Positions 12,611 to 22,800 of a DNA stretch of 64,000 nucleotides are shown one piece after another (position 1 is the stretch's first letter; the number at the start of each line of letters is the position of its first letter). This stretch comes from Symsagittifera roscoffensis (taxonomy: Eukaryota; Xenacoelomorpha; Acoela; Convolutidae): positions 25,252,177-25,316,176 of the forward strand of contig NC_087062.1 in NCBI RefSeq assembly GCF_963678635.1, read 5' to 3'. Under the pieces are notes generated by a model, which worked only from the letters and a program-made list of their open reading frames with translations, was not told the DNA's origin and did not search any database. The position numbers were made by a program, and so were the translations under genes.

Positions 12611-12815
12611 GAACTTAGCTGGACCAATAGGAGACTTGACTGGAAGAGGTGACCAGCCGAGTGGGAAAGTGGTTCAGGGACACTTGAGCTGAACCAATAG
12701 GAGACTTGACTGGAAGAGGTGACCAGCCGAGTGGGAAAGTGGTTCAGGGACACTTGAGCTGAACCAATAGGAGACTGGACTGGAACAGGTGACCAGTCGA
12801 GTGGGAAAGCAGCCA
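12611..12815 (+). repeat. Three tandem 70-bp repeats in the element 1 leader
   Basis: Units start at 12621, 12691 and 12761 with GACCAATAGGAGACTTGACT or a close variant. The third diverges near its end. The spacing is exactly 70 bp. They include ACACTTGAGCTG, one of the many CTTGAG sites of this element. Confidence 0.9.
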
Positions 12816-13626
12816 AGAAGGATTTGGCAATTCTCGAGTTCTCAAGTTGGGCAGAACGGGTATCGTTAGAATCCACATTACATTATAGGAGATAAGTGTA
12901 AAATTGGATAAGCGAAATCCCCCAGTTTTGAGAACGTTTTTACTTGAGCAGGCCTGGAAACAGGTCTACGGTTTTCTCTTGAGAGGTTTAGCACCCGGCG
13001 CTTAAAGTAATTTTTAGGCTTAAGAAGGGGGGCTAGAAAGGGGGGAGGTTAGAAGGGGGACTGGTTAAGTTAGAGGTTGGCGGTTGTAAATTGTAAAAAG
13101 GGGGAAATTAGAGTAACTAATTAGTCGACATCGTTGACTTAGTTACATTAGAAATTAACACGCGTTGGTAATATTAGGTGGAGATCCAAAATTCAACTCG
13201 AGTTAAGACTGGTACGCTGGTTGGTTTGGTAGGGGGGACCGGATATAGACAGCTTTTGTGATACCCCATAAGATCACTAGCTGGGGGAGGAAAACGCGTG
13301 GCAATTAGGTACCAGACATTTTTTTAGACAAAAGGTAGACATTGGTCACCTTTGAATTTCAGGTGGGCTCATTTTTCTGTTTTTATTATTTTTCTTACTT
13401 AGATTTTTGTTGCATTTTAATGAGGATTTGTGTTTGGTTTTATACGAACAGGTGATCACAAGATACCTGCGCACCTACATTGAAATAGAAACAACCAAAA
13501 GAAGAGGGGGGTCAGCATTTGGCTTTTAAGAGAGGGTTTTTGGGAAAATTTTACTAGAGCTTGAGTGGTGGTACAAGGTACGGTGATTCAAGAAGACCCT
13601 ACAACGAGAAAGACACTCCGTGACGA

Positions 13627-14370
13627 GTCTTGGGACAGTACCGAAGAAGTCTTGGGACAGAGCAGTCTTGGGACAGTGGTCTTGGGACAGGGTCTTGGGA
13701 CATTGGTCTTGGGACAGGGTCTTGGGACAGTGGTCTTGGGACAGGGTCTTGGGACAGTGGTCTTGGGACAGTGGTCTTGGGACAGTGGTCTTGGGACAGG
13801 GTCTTGGGACAGTGGTCTTGGGACGGGGTCTTGGGACAGTGGTCTTGGGACAAGGGTCTTGGGACAGGGTCTTGGGACAGGGTCTTGGGACAGTGGTCTT
13901 GGGACAGGGTCTTGGGACAGGGTCTTGGGACAGTGGCCTTGGGACAGGGTCTTGGGACAGTGGTCTTGGGACAGGGTCTTGGGACAGTGGTCTTGGGACA
14001 GTGGTCTTGGGACAAGGGTCTTGGGACAGTAGTCTTGGGACACTAGCCTTGGGACACTGGTCTTGGGACACTGGTCTTGGGACAGTAGTCTTGGGACACT
14101 AGCCTTGGGACAGTAGTCTTGGGACACCAGCCTTGGGACACTGGTCTTGGGACACTACCCTTGGGACACTAGTCTTGGGACAGTAGTCTTGGGACACTAG
14201 CCTTGGGACACTAGTCTTGGGACACTAGCCTTGGGACACTGGTCTTGGGACACTACCCTTGGGACACTAGTCTTGGGACAGTAGTCTTGGGACAGTAGTC
14301 TTGGGACACTAGCCTTGGGACACTAGTCTTGGGACAGTAGTCTTGGTACAAGGGTCTTAGGACACTAGCG
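13627..14370 (+). repeat. 14-bp tandem array in the element 1 leader
   Basis: About 53 copies of a 14-bp unit close to GTCTTGGGACAGTG, with variants ending GGG, CTAG or CTGG. The first part favours CAGTGG and CAGGG, the later part CACTAG and CAGTAG, so the array grew in blocks. Because 14 is not a multiple of three and the unit lacks stops, long open frames appear in several frames on both strands; these are not genes. Confidence 0.95.
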
Positions 14371-14660
14371 GAGAGTACTGTGATAGTGACGAATAGTCTT
14401 GGAACGGTATAGAAATTGAAGTCAAATTACAACAAGTGCGTCTTAAGACAAAATAAGACAAATCGAAATAGGTACGGTTGAGACCACATTAAGGGAAATT
14501 TTTCAAAGGTTTTAGAAAGAGAGCTACAACAAGGTTTTTAACACGTTGTACAAAATTTGTTACCACAAAAATTTTTTTTTGTTTTATTATTTTTTTTATT
14601 CTTAGAATAGAATCGTGTATATAATAAAATTGTAAATAAAAGCTGTTGTAAATAGAAATA

Positions 14661-17600
14661 ATGAGGCGGAGTAGGGTACCGGTGCTCGAAAAAAGGTCAA
14701 GTGGATCAAACACGAAATATAATTCATCGCTGCGCGGAACGACATCAACAGGCCCAAAGATAACAAAGAAGAACTTTTCAGTTAACATGGTCAGTACGAG
14801 GAGTGGCACCGAGAGCAAGACACGAGAAGATGTGGGGGAAAAACAGGTGGAGCCCACAATCGAAATCGACCTAGAGACACCAGACCAGAGCGTAGATGAA
14901 GTGGAGAAGAGGACAACGGAATCCACACCGATGCCCCACGTGGAAGACCAAAGTCCAAAAACCGTGGAGTTTTCACGAATAGACGCATTGGATGACACAA
15001 CAGGCAATACCCGAGAGACTGTGAAAAACGACTCTCAAGTGAAAAAGACATCCTTCACAGACAAGTTTGCAATGATGGTCGGACTCAAATCGAAAGAAAA
15101 CGTGACTGAAGAACCAAAAACAGAAAGAGCACGAACATTTGGTACAGTGAGCACAGAAGCCGGCCAGAATGAGGAACAAGCTAAAGCAGAGGCTACGGCC
15201 GAAGAGAAACCGACGGCTGACCATGAAGAGACTACCATTGAGCTGGGCGACTTGTTGGCGAAATTAAATCAGATCGACAAAAGACTTAAGAACAGTGAAG
15301 AAGACAGAGAGGTGATAAAAAAGGAGATAAGATACAACAAGCACGAGTATCTAGACAGTTATTTTAACCTAGCTAAGGCAACAGAGGAGAGACTCAAGGA
15401 AATGTCAGATAAGGTAGAAGCCACCAATGAAGAACGAGAAAAGAACATCAAAACAGACATGCAACAGTTGAAGAACCGATATGATGATGTCAACAGCCAA
15501 TTAGGGAGCCTGGAAAGGAGAATGGACACAATGAGCAAGAGTCAAGCCGAGAGTTCGTGTGCAATACAGGCGAAGTTGGATGCAATCTTGAGAGGTTCTA
15601 CTCCACAAGAAAGACCGGCAGCGGATCGTACGCAAGGCACCAGAGTTGACTTTGTAGAACCACAAAGGAACAAACGGCAATCGACACCGTTGCCCTTAAC
15701 CAGGGATGCGATAAGCATAGCACCAACAGCTGCGAAAACAATAATGAAGAATGGAACGTCGAATACAACGACTGGTCCGGGAGATGCAACAGCTAACAGC
15801 AACACAGGACCGGATGCTATGACATGGGCCAGCACTTGGGAGATGATGAACAGGACTCTAGAGGCCTTCGCCACGAGGAACACTGACTCGAGCGACAGGA
15901 GAGAGGGAAAAACAAGAAAGACATTCAAGAAGCCAAAAGAATTCAAGGACGACTCCGATGGATGCATTGACACTTGGGTGGAAGTGATGAGATTACATCT
16001 AGAACAAGATAACTTGAGTGACGAAAGACAAGCATGTACAGCCATACTGAGCAACTTGGAAGGAACGGCCTTAAAATGCGTGGTCGCAAAGAAGGAGGAA
16101 GAACGCGACACCGCGGACAAGATCTTCGAGATATTGCTGAATCGATTCGGGTCAGGCATGAAGGGTCACCAAGCGATGATGCGATTTGAAAAGAGAAGGC
16201 AGAGGGACGACGAGTCAATAGATCGGTTCCTAGATGACCTCGAGAGCTTGAGAAGGAGGAGTGACCCAGAGGAGTCGACAAATAGACGGAACTTTAGTAT
16301 TGCCTCGAAGTTCATCGATGGGGTGAAAAGTGATGACTTAAGGACAATGTTAGCAACATACTACACATTGTCGAAGGACAGCGCACCCACCCCAGAAGAA
16401 ATGAGACAGAAATCAAGAGAATACATGCTGATGAAACCTAAGAAGTACTCATATTCTGAAAACAGGAACACGCAAGGGGGAAGCCAACCCCAGAGGTCAT
16501 CATGGTACAAACCTAGAGATGATATGGACAAGCGCAGATCATGCGCGAACTGCGGGTCAGCGGATCATCATGTGGCTGACTGCACAACGTACAAACAAGG
16601 CATGAAGAGCCTAGGTTATGCACCGGATGAAGAGGATATGAGCCAGATGGAGGAACACGAGTACTATAATGGCTTAATCATCAAGATAGGCGCCAGATGC
16701 TTCTTCTGTAACCAGGAGGGGCACTTCAGAATGGATTGTCCCTTGTTCTGGGAAGCGGTCAAGGACCAGAATCACCCCAAACATAAGTTGGCATTAGCGG
16801 CGGTGCAGAATCAGCGGAACAGGCAAAACGAGTTTGAATCTAGGAACTTAGGAGCACCAAACACCGAATTGCCGACGAAGACAGTGAAAGCTGTAACACA
16901 TGTTAGCGGTGCGTTAGAGTCCGCGGCCGGGAGCTCTCTAGAGATAAATTATGAGAAAGCGGCGACGGAAGCAATTGCCAAAGTGAAACAAGATCTGGCT
17001 GCGAAAGAAATAGAGCAACGACTAAAATTGGAGATCGAAAGACAGAATTTTAACGAAGCATTAACCGGATCGAACTCAGTACCAGAGGCTAGAACGGGCT
17101 CAACAAAGAACGGGAATTGTAACACCGTGAAAATGGTGACAGGTAAACCTTTTGGAATATCGAAAATCGGAGCAAGAATAATGTCGATAATCACAGTGGG
17201 CGGCCACGAAGTAACCAGAAACTTGAGCGAGCCAAGCGACCAGACGATAATGCACACTGACGTGTATGCAGACTACTTGAGTGGATTAAGTCCACAAACG
17301 ACTTCTAGAGCGCTCAGAGCACTACTCACGAGAGGGGGCAGCAAGTCGGTACGTGTTGATAATAGGTACACTGAAGCTTATGGTCCACACGAGGTGATGC
17401 TAAATATAGATGGAATCAACATCTATACCAAGACGATGATAACATGCGACGAAGACCTAATTGGACAAATCTATGTAGGGAAAGAAGAGTTGAAAGTAAG
17501 ATCGATCGGACACTGTGCCATGCTTGAAGAAGATGCAATGCACATCGGGACGGAAGCAGACGTGACAGGGCACGTGCTAGACATAAATGGCAAAAAGACT

Positions 17601-19847
17601 CAGTTGCGTGGATTACTTGACACGGGAGCAGTCTTGAGCGTCATACCAATCGAAACATGGGAAAAGATGGGCTTTGACAAAGGTGACTTGATAGACTCGA
17701 GAATACGGCTGTCAGCTGCAAACAAAGGGGCCCTTCGGGTGTTGGGCAGGACGCCGATAATAGCCCTCAATTTGGGGGAACGTAACCTGTGGATGAGCTT
17801 CATCGTGGTAGAAAACCTAGATGAATCTGACCAATTCATTTTGGGCAGAGACTTCATCAGGAATTTCGACGTAACGATTGATCTAAATAATGCAATGTTC
17901 AGGATACGGAACCCGGATAGGAGGTACGCAATCAAACCGGTAAATTTAATAATGGCGAATGAAAACAAAGCACCGGTATTCTTGAGTAGGAGAGTGAGGT
18001 TAAAAGCTAATGAAGCGGCAATCGTAAGCTTGAGGATGAAAAATTATAATGAACTAAGTGACAACAAGCAAGTGTGTATAGTTCCGAATCCCAATAGTCA
18101 AAGCGCTGCTGTTTTAGGAAGATCATTTTCGATAACGAAGAGCGGCCTCTGCGTCAGTGTCTTGTTGAATACCCTTGATATACCGATCACGATACAGAGA
18201 GGGAGGAAGCTGGGATATGCTTTACCAGTTAAAACTCGATACGAAACAATTGAAAACTCAAAACAAAATGAAGTTGTTGATTGTCCTAATCACAGGGACA
18301 AAATTTGTATCCTGAGACGATTGCAGAGAATAAAAGATTCTTCAAGTCTTATCAAATCACTTAAGTCAGAAACGGACGATGGGCTTTCGAGCTGTTCGAA
18401 CTTTCCAGAGCGACCCACGCTAGATGAAATGCAAACTGATAAACCGGTTCTGCCGGAGATTGAACATTTAAGGGGCAAACTGAAAGATGAACAGCTCGAA
18501 GCTATCAAGGACGTACTAGAGCGGAACGAGGAGGTTTTTTCAAGGCATAAGGCGGATATCGGGTGTTGTAATTTTGTTGAACATGAAATAGATCTTGAGG
18601 AAAACGCGGTGCCACACAGGGAGGGGGCGAGGCGCATGACCCCACACAAATCGGACGCGTGTAGAAAAGAAATCGAAACGTTACTAGAGTATGACATGAT
18701 AGAACCATCCAAGTCACCGTGGGCGTGTGGAGTAGTGATGGCCAAAAAGAAAGGCGACCAGTTAAGGTTTTGTTGTGACTTTCGATACCTGAACTCCGTC
18801 ACGGTGAAGGATGCCTATCCCATACCTAGAATTGATGAGAGCCTCTCGAAGTTAGGTGATGCGAAATTTTTTACGACTCTTGATTTAGGCTCGGCCTTTT
18901 GGCAGGTACCATTAAGGAAGCAAGACAGGGACAAGACAGGGTTCGCCTGCGAGTTGGGTCTGTTTCAATGGAAACGGATGCCGTTTGGACTCTGCAATGC
19001 AACAGCCACGTTTCAGCGGCTGATGGCACACGCGTTGATAGGCGTGACGAAGAAGTACGGCAACCTGGTAATGTGCTATGTGGACGACGTGGTAATAGCA
19101 ACGCCAACACTAGAAGACCACATCGAGAGGCTTGACGAGGTGTTCGCGTGCATGAAAAGATCGGGGCTGAAGTGTAAACCATCAAAGTGCGAGATACTCA
19201 AGGACTCGATTAAATACTTGGGCAGGATGGTAGATAAACACGGTATCAGACCTGACCCAGACGCCGTGGAAGCAGTCCTAACCTGGAAATCACCGAAGAC
19301 GGAACACCAGCTGATGAGCTTCCTGGGTTTCGCCAACTATTATAGAGAATTCATCAAGGGCTATGCGGACAAGGTATACCCGATGCAACAATTAATGAGA
19401 CATAAGGGCAAGAAGTTCACGTGGAACAACGCGGCAGAAGAGTCATTCCAGAGAATAAAGAAAGAGCTGTGTGAGGCACCAGTACTGGGTATGCCGACTG
19501 AGAAGGGGATGTACGTGCTAGACACGGATGCTTCAGTAGTCGCTATTTCTGGGATTCTCCATCAAGAACAAGAATGGAATGGGAAGACAGTCTTGAGACC
19601 AATAGCATACGGGAGCAAGGTCCTAAGTGACACAGAAATGAAGTACGGAGCACCGAAAGCAGAGATGTTCGCGGTGGTCACCTTTGTCGAAAAATACAGA
19701 GCATACTTAGGCAGTGAGCCCTTCAAGCTGCGAGTCGACAACCGAGCACTAAGCTGGCTGAAAACGTACTCAATGGACCAGAGCTATATTGGGAGGTGGA
19801 TAGTTCGCTTGGATGGATACAACATGATAATTGAGCACAGAACATGA
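14661..19847 (+). CDS. Gag-protease-reverse transcriptase-RNase H polyprotein of element 1
   Basis: This first 1,728 residues of Gag-Pol makes the particle shell and copies RNA to DNA. An acidic N-terminus (1-190) is followed by a charged coiled coil (about 193-310), a retrotransposon Gag capsid-like region (about 415-590) and two CX2CX4HX4C zinc knuckles (Cys628 and Cys680 onward). The aspartic protease has DTG at 987-989. The reverse transcriptase has YVDD at 1473-1476. RNase H starts at Asp1621 (DTD) with later Glu and Asp, to the end. Start: ATG 14661; a second ATG at 14787 begins MVSTRS, matching MVETRS in element 2, whose frame also starts about 45 codons earlier. The frame ends at an in-frame TGA just after RNase H, beyond which the same frame continues into integrase. 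Confidence 0.93.
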   Translation: MRRSRVPVLEKRSSGSNTKYNSSLRGTTSTGPKITKKNFSVNMVSTRSGTESKTREDVGEKQVEPTIEIDLETPDQSVDEVEKRTTESTPMPHVEDQSPKTVEFSRIDALDDTTGNTRETVKNDSQVKKTSFTDKFAMMVGLKSKENVTEEPKTERARTFGTVSTEAGQNEEQAKAEATAEEKPTADHEETTIELGDLLAKLNQIDKRLKNSEEDREVIKKEIRYNKHEYLDSYFNLAKATEERLKEMSDKVEATNEEREKNIKTDMQQLKNRYDDVNSQLGSLERRMDTMSKSQAESSCAIQAKLDAILRGSTPQERPAADRTQGTRVDFVEPQRNKRQSTPLPLTRDAISIAPTAAKTIMKNGTSNTTTGPGDATANSNTGPDAMTWASTWEMMNRTLEAFATRNTDSSDRREGKTRKTFKKPKEFKDDSDGCIDTWVEVMRLHLEQDNLSDERQACTAILSNLEGTALKCVVAKKEEERDTADKIFEILLNRFGSGMKGHQAMMRFEKRRQRDDESIDRFLDDLESLRRRSDPEESTNRRNFSIASKFIDGVKSDDLRTMLATYYTLSKDSAPTPEEMRQKSREYMLMKPKKYSYSENRNTQGGSQPQRSSWYKPRDDMDKRRSCANCGSADHHVADCTTYKQGMKSLGYAPDEEDMSQMEEHEYYNGLIIKIGARCFFCNQEGHFRMDCPLFWEAVKDQNHPKHKLALAAVQNQRNRQNEFESRNLGAPNTELPTKTVKAVTHVSGALESAAGSSLEINYEKAATEAIAKVKQDLAAKEIEQRLKLEIERQNFNEALTGSNSVPEARTGSTKNGNCNTVKMVTGKPFGISKIGARIMSIITVGGHEVTRNLSEPSDQTIMHTDVYADYLSGLSPQTTSRALRALLTRGGSKSVRVDNRYTEAYGPHEVMLNIDGINIYTKTMITCDEDLIGQIYVGKEELKVRSIGHCAMLEEDAMHIGTEADVTGHVLDINGKKTQLRGLLDTGAVLSVIPIETWEKMGFDKGDLIDSRIRLSAANKGALRVLGRTPIIALNLGERNLWMSFIVVENLDESDQFILGRDFIRNFDVTIDLNNAMFRIRNPDRRYAIKPVNLIMANENKAPVFLSRRVRLKANEAAIVSLRMKNYNELSDNKQVCIVPNPNSQSAAVLGRSFSITKSGLCVSVLLNTLDIPITIQRGRKLGYALPVKTRYETIENSKQNEVVDCPNHRDKICILRRLQRIKDSSSLIKSLKSETDDGLSSCSNFPERPTLDEMQTDKPVLPEIEHLRGKLKDEQLEAIKDVLERNEEVFSRHKADIGCCNFVEHEIDLEENAVPHREGARRMTPHKSDACRKEIETLLEYDMIEPSKSPWACGVVMAKKKGDQLRFCCDFRYLNSVTVKDAYPIPRIDESLSKLGDAKFFTTLDLGSAFWQVPLRKQDRDKTGFACELGLFQWKRMPFGLCNATATFQRLMAHALIGVTKKYGNLVMCYVDDVVIATPTLEDHIERLDEVFACMKRSGLKCKPSKCEILKDSIKYLGRMVDKHGIRPDPDAVEAVLTWKSPKTEHQLMSFLGFANYYREFIKGYADKVYPMQQLMRHKGKKFTWNNAAEESFQRIKKELCEAPVLGMPTEKGMYVLDTDASVVAISGILHQEQEWNGKTVLRPIAYGSKVLSDTEMKYGAPKAEMFAVVTFVEKYRAYLGSEPFKLRVDNRALSWLKTYSMDQSYIGRWIVRLDGYNMIIEHRT
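19845..19847 (+). other. In-frame TGA between RNase H and integrase
   Basis: The frame is open on both sides of this TGA, and the protein continues with DKHQNADSLSKKT, which aligns with element 2 (DKRQNADSLSKKT) across the site. There the codon is CGT (Arg). A CGA to TGA transition would explain it. The next base is G, not a classic readthrough context. Nonsense mutation is likelier than programmed readthrough. Confidence 0.8.
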
Positions 19848-22800
19848 GATAAACATCAAAATGCTGACAGCTTGAGTAAGAAGACTGAGTTCTACGAGAG
19901 GCAAGAACAAAGAGAGGCGGACAGACCTGAGATCAAAGACGGCTTCTCCTTTATGGACAAAGAAACGTACGACAGTCTTCCACTCACGAGATGGCTGGAC
20001 AAATCAGGCAAACCGATTGAAGATCATCCCGAATTGCCGAAAGAACCTCTTGAAAAGACCATCTTGAAGAAAAGCAGAGGGATTCCGATAGGAATAATGC
20101 TCAAGTCCAAGATCGTGAGGGAAACACTCAAGGCAAAAGGTTATGATCTCATCCAGGTAGAGGAGGGAACGGTCCGAATAGATGAAGACTTAATGAGGTT
20201 GCTTGAGAAACTATCAGATGACAAGCCCGTGATCCAAGGGAAAGGTCAGGAGGCACCGGAACTAACCATACTTCGGAGAGAAGAAACAGTGAACAATACT
20301 GACGTCTCAAAAGGAAGCATCACTGATAGCAAGGAAGTTGTGCGATCACTAGTTGAAAAAATCCCCGAAAAAATTCTGGAGCAGACAAAAGTCAGGGATA
20401 AGAAAGTAACATTCAGAGAAGAAGTTGAACACCTGGGACTAGATCAAGAGTCCGGGGAGTGGTCCAGATTCATGGAAGAAGACGAAACCGGAGAAGGGAA
20501 ATTGTCCGGGGAGCGTGAAGAATGGGATGAAGACTCGGATGAGAGCAGCGAAGACCAAGACAGTCTATGCATGATACTGGCGGAAGAGAAGATAAGACAG
20601 CACGACAGGGAATTACAGACGGATCCATCTTCAGGGACGTACAATCTGGAAATACAAGAGGTACGAGGTGGTGAAGAGCTCGAGAAAATAGCAGTTTCAA
20701 GAAAACCACTAAGGGAACTATCGTGCAACTCAAACGTCAGAACGAATCTGGTACCAGAAGACGACATGAAAATCGTGAAAAGGATGATATGTGTGAAACT
20801 GAGCGATGACATCCACAACCCTGGTGAGATGAATGGACAGATCATGGCGCTAAAGGAGCACGTTAAGGCGAGATACAGGCTGTCTGACCTAATAAGGGCC
20901 CAGAAGAATGACAAAATGACAAGTAACCTCTCCAAATGGATCCATTTGGGAGTCAAGGAGAAGGGGGAACTTGAGGAAGACAGCTACAAGATCTTGAGCC
21001 AGTTCTACAAAGAAAAGAGAGACTTACTTTATCACACAGCTGAAGGGGTGGTAGCGTGCAAGAGAAGAGATGAGGAAAAAATATTACACAAACACAACCT
21101 CATCATACTACCACAATTGTACCAAACGGAGGTGCTTTTCAGATCACACGACCAGATGGGCCACCAGGGGATAGATAAAGTACAACAAAGGATACTTCAC
21201 AGGTTTGATTGGCCGGGAATGAGAAAAGCTTGCGAGAGATGGGTGAATGCCTGCCTAGCATGCCTTCAAGTAAAAGACCCAAGGAAGATGAAGTTTCCCC
21301 TCAAGTCTGTCGAGAGTTCGGAATTCAATGAAGTGGTGCAGATAGACCATCAGAAAATCTGCATGACGGAGTCGGGTTATAACCAAATACTAGTTATAAT
21401 AGATCACTTCACCAAGTTGGCGGAAGCGGTTCCGTGCCAGACAGCCTCGGCAGAGGAGACATGTGATCACCTGATAACGCATTGGATATCGCGGTATGGT
21501 TGTCCAATGACTTTCCAGTCGGACAACGGCAAGGCTTTTGTGGGGGACTTGACAAAAGAATTGATGAAGAGATCACACATTGCTCAAGCGCACTCGACGA
21601 CCTATCATCCACAGACCAATGGGTTGGTAGAGAGACAGAACAGGACACTGGTCAACATGCTCAGGGTGTACTGCTCGAGATACATGACGGACTGGGACAA
21701 ATACCTGCCACAGGTAGTAGGAGCCTATAATAGTACTCAGCACTCAACGACGGGTATCAGTCCTTTCATGATGTTGACGGGCAGGGAAAGGGCAATGCCT
21801 ATAACATTCTTCTACCCGGAGTACGAGGGGAAGAGGACGTCACCTCAAGCATACGTGAAGGAAGCGATCAAAAGACAACAAGAGCTAAACGAGCTATGTC
21901 GGAGAAACACGGCGCAAGCGCAAATGAGGCAACGCAAGAAATATGACGAAAAGATACTAAGAGCAAAGCCATACGAAGTGGGCCAATACGTGTGGGTCTT
22001 CCAAAATGTCATACCGCCCAAGGGAACAAAGAAACTACTCAAGAAATGGAGAGGACCGTTCATGATTACGGAAGTACATCAACAAGGACGGTTCTATCGC
22101 TTGAGTACAGGGCGAGCAGCACATTACGAAAATCTGAAGCCTCATGTCCCGTCCCCGGAGGACTGGTGCCTACCAAAAGACATGGAAGGTCTTGAGTACC
22201 TGGTGGTGGAACCAGCGTGCGAGGTGAATGAGAAAGGCACTAGAGAGAAAAATGATGGTAATGAGAACTTGAGTTTGGACGACAACGAAAAGATAGAAGT
22301 GGAGTCGGATGCAGGTTCATTTGTAGAAGAAGACTGGAACGACCCAGAGCAAAACGAGGTACCGAAGTGGATGGAGCCGGATCGACCAACACCACCGGAA
22401 ACCAGGACTGGCAATCGTAAACGAACAGGTATGAGGTACAATAGGTACGGGGATGACTTCTTGATCGATAAGATACAGCCAGACAAGTTGGGCGATGAAC
22501 TACTAAGCGCAGGCGAACTGGAAGCCGAAGAGGAATGGCAGGTCATTGACGATGGTGGACATTATCCGCAGGATGATTACTCGACGCCAGAATTGGAGAC
22601 GGATCTCGAGCAGAGTGAAATAGAAAGGAGGGAGAACACGAACTTGAGGATTCTAGAGTGGATGCGTGATGTCAAAGACGAGAGCCGCGAAGGACAAAGT
22701 ATTCAGCAAATTGATGTATCAGCAGCAAATTACATGAAGACAGAGGACCCTCTTTTCGGATGGACAGCAACAGACAGGCCACTGGACATCCCCAAGGACA

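Larger units (their letters stand above)
12126..14660 (+). other. Element 1 leader (5' untranslated region)
   Basis: This is 2.5 kb without a credible gene. It contains the PBS, a block shared with element 2 (12251-12282), an A-rich tract (12360-12450) matched in place by an A-rich tract in the element 2 leader, three 70-bp repeats, and the 14-bp array. Pyrimidine tracts ending in AG at about 13385-13402 and 14587-14606 resemble 3' splice sites. The second lies about 55 bases before the gag ATG, so gag RNA may itself be spliced; this is only inferred. Confidence 0.7.

Noticed and set aside
13526-14127. Long open frames rich in Pro, Gln and Ser or Trp, Asp and Gly on both strands
   Set aside because: They are products of a 14-bp tandem repeat without stops, open in several frames at once; no start context or other coding sign.
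13627-14370. CRISPR array
   Set aside because: Units are 14 bp with no spacers, in a eukaryotic retrotransposon leader.
19872-19874. Separate integrase gene starting at TTG
   Set aside because: The codons between the TGA and this TTG are conserved with element 2 and in the same frame, so this is a continuation of Pol.
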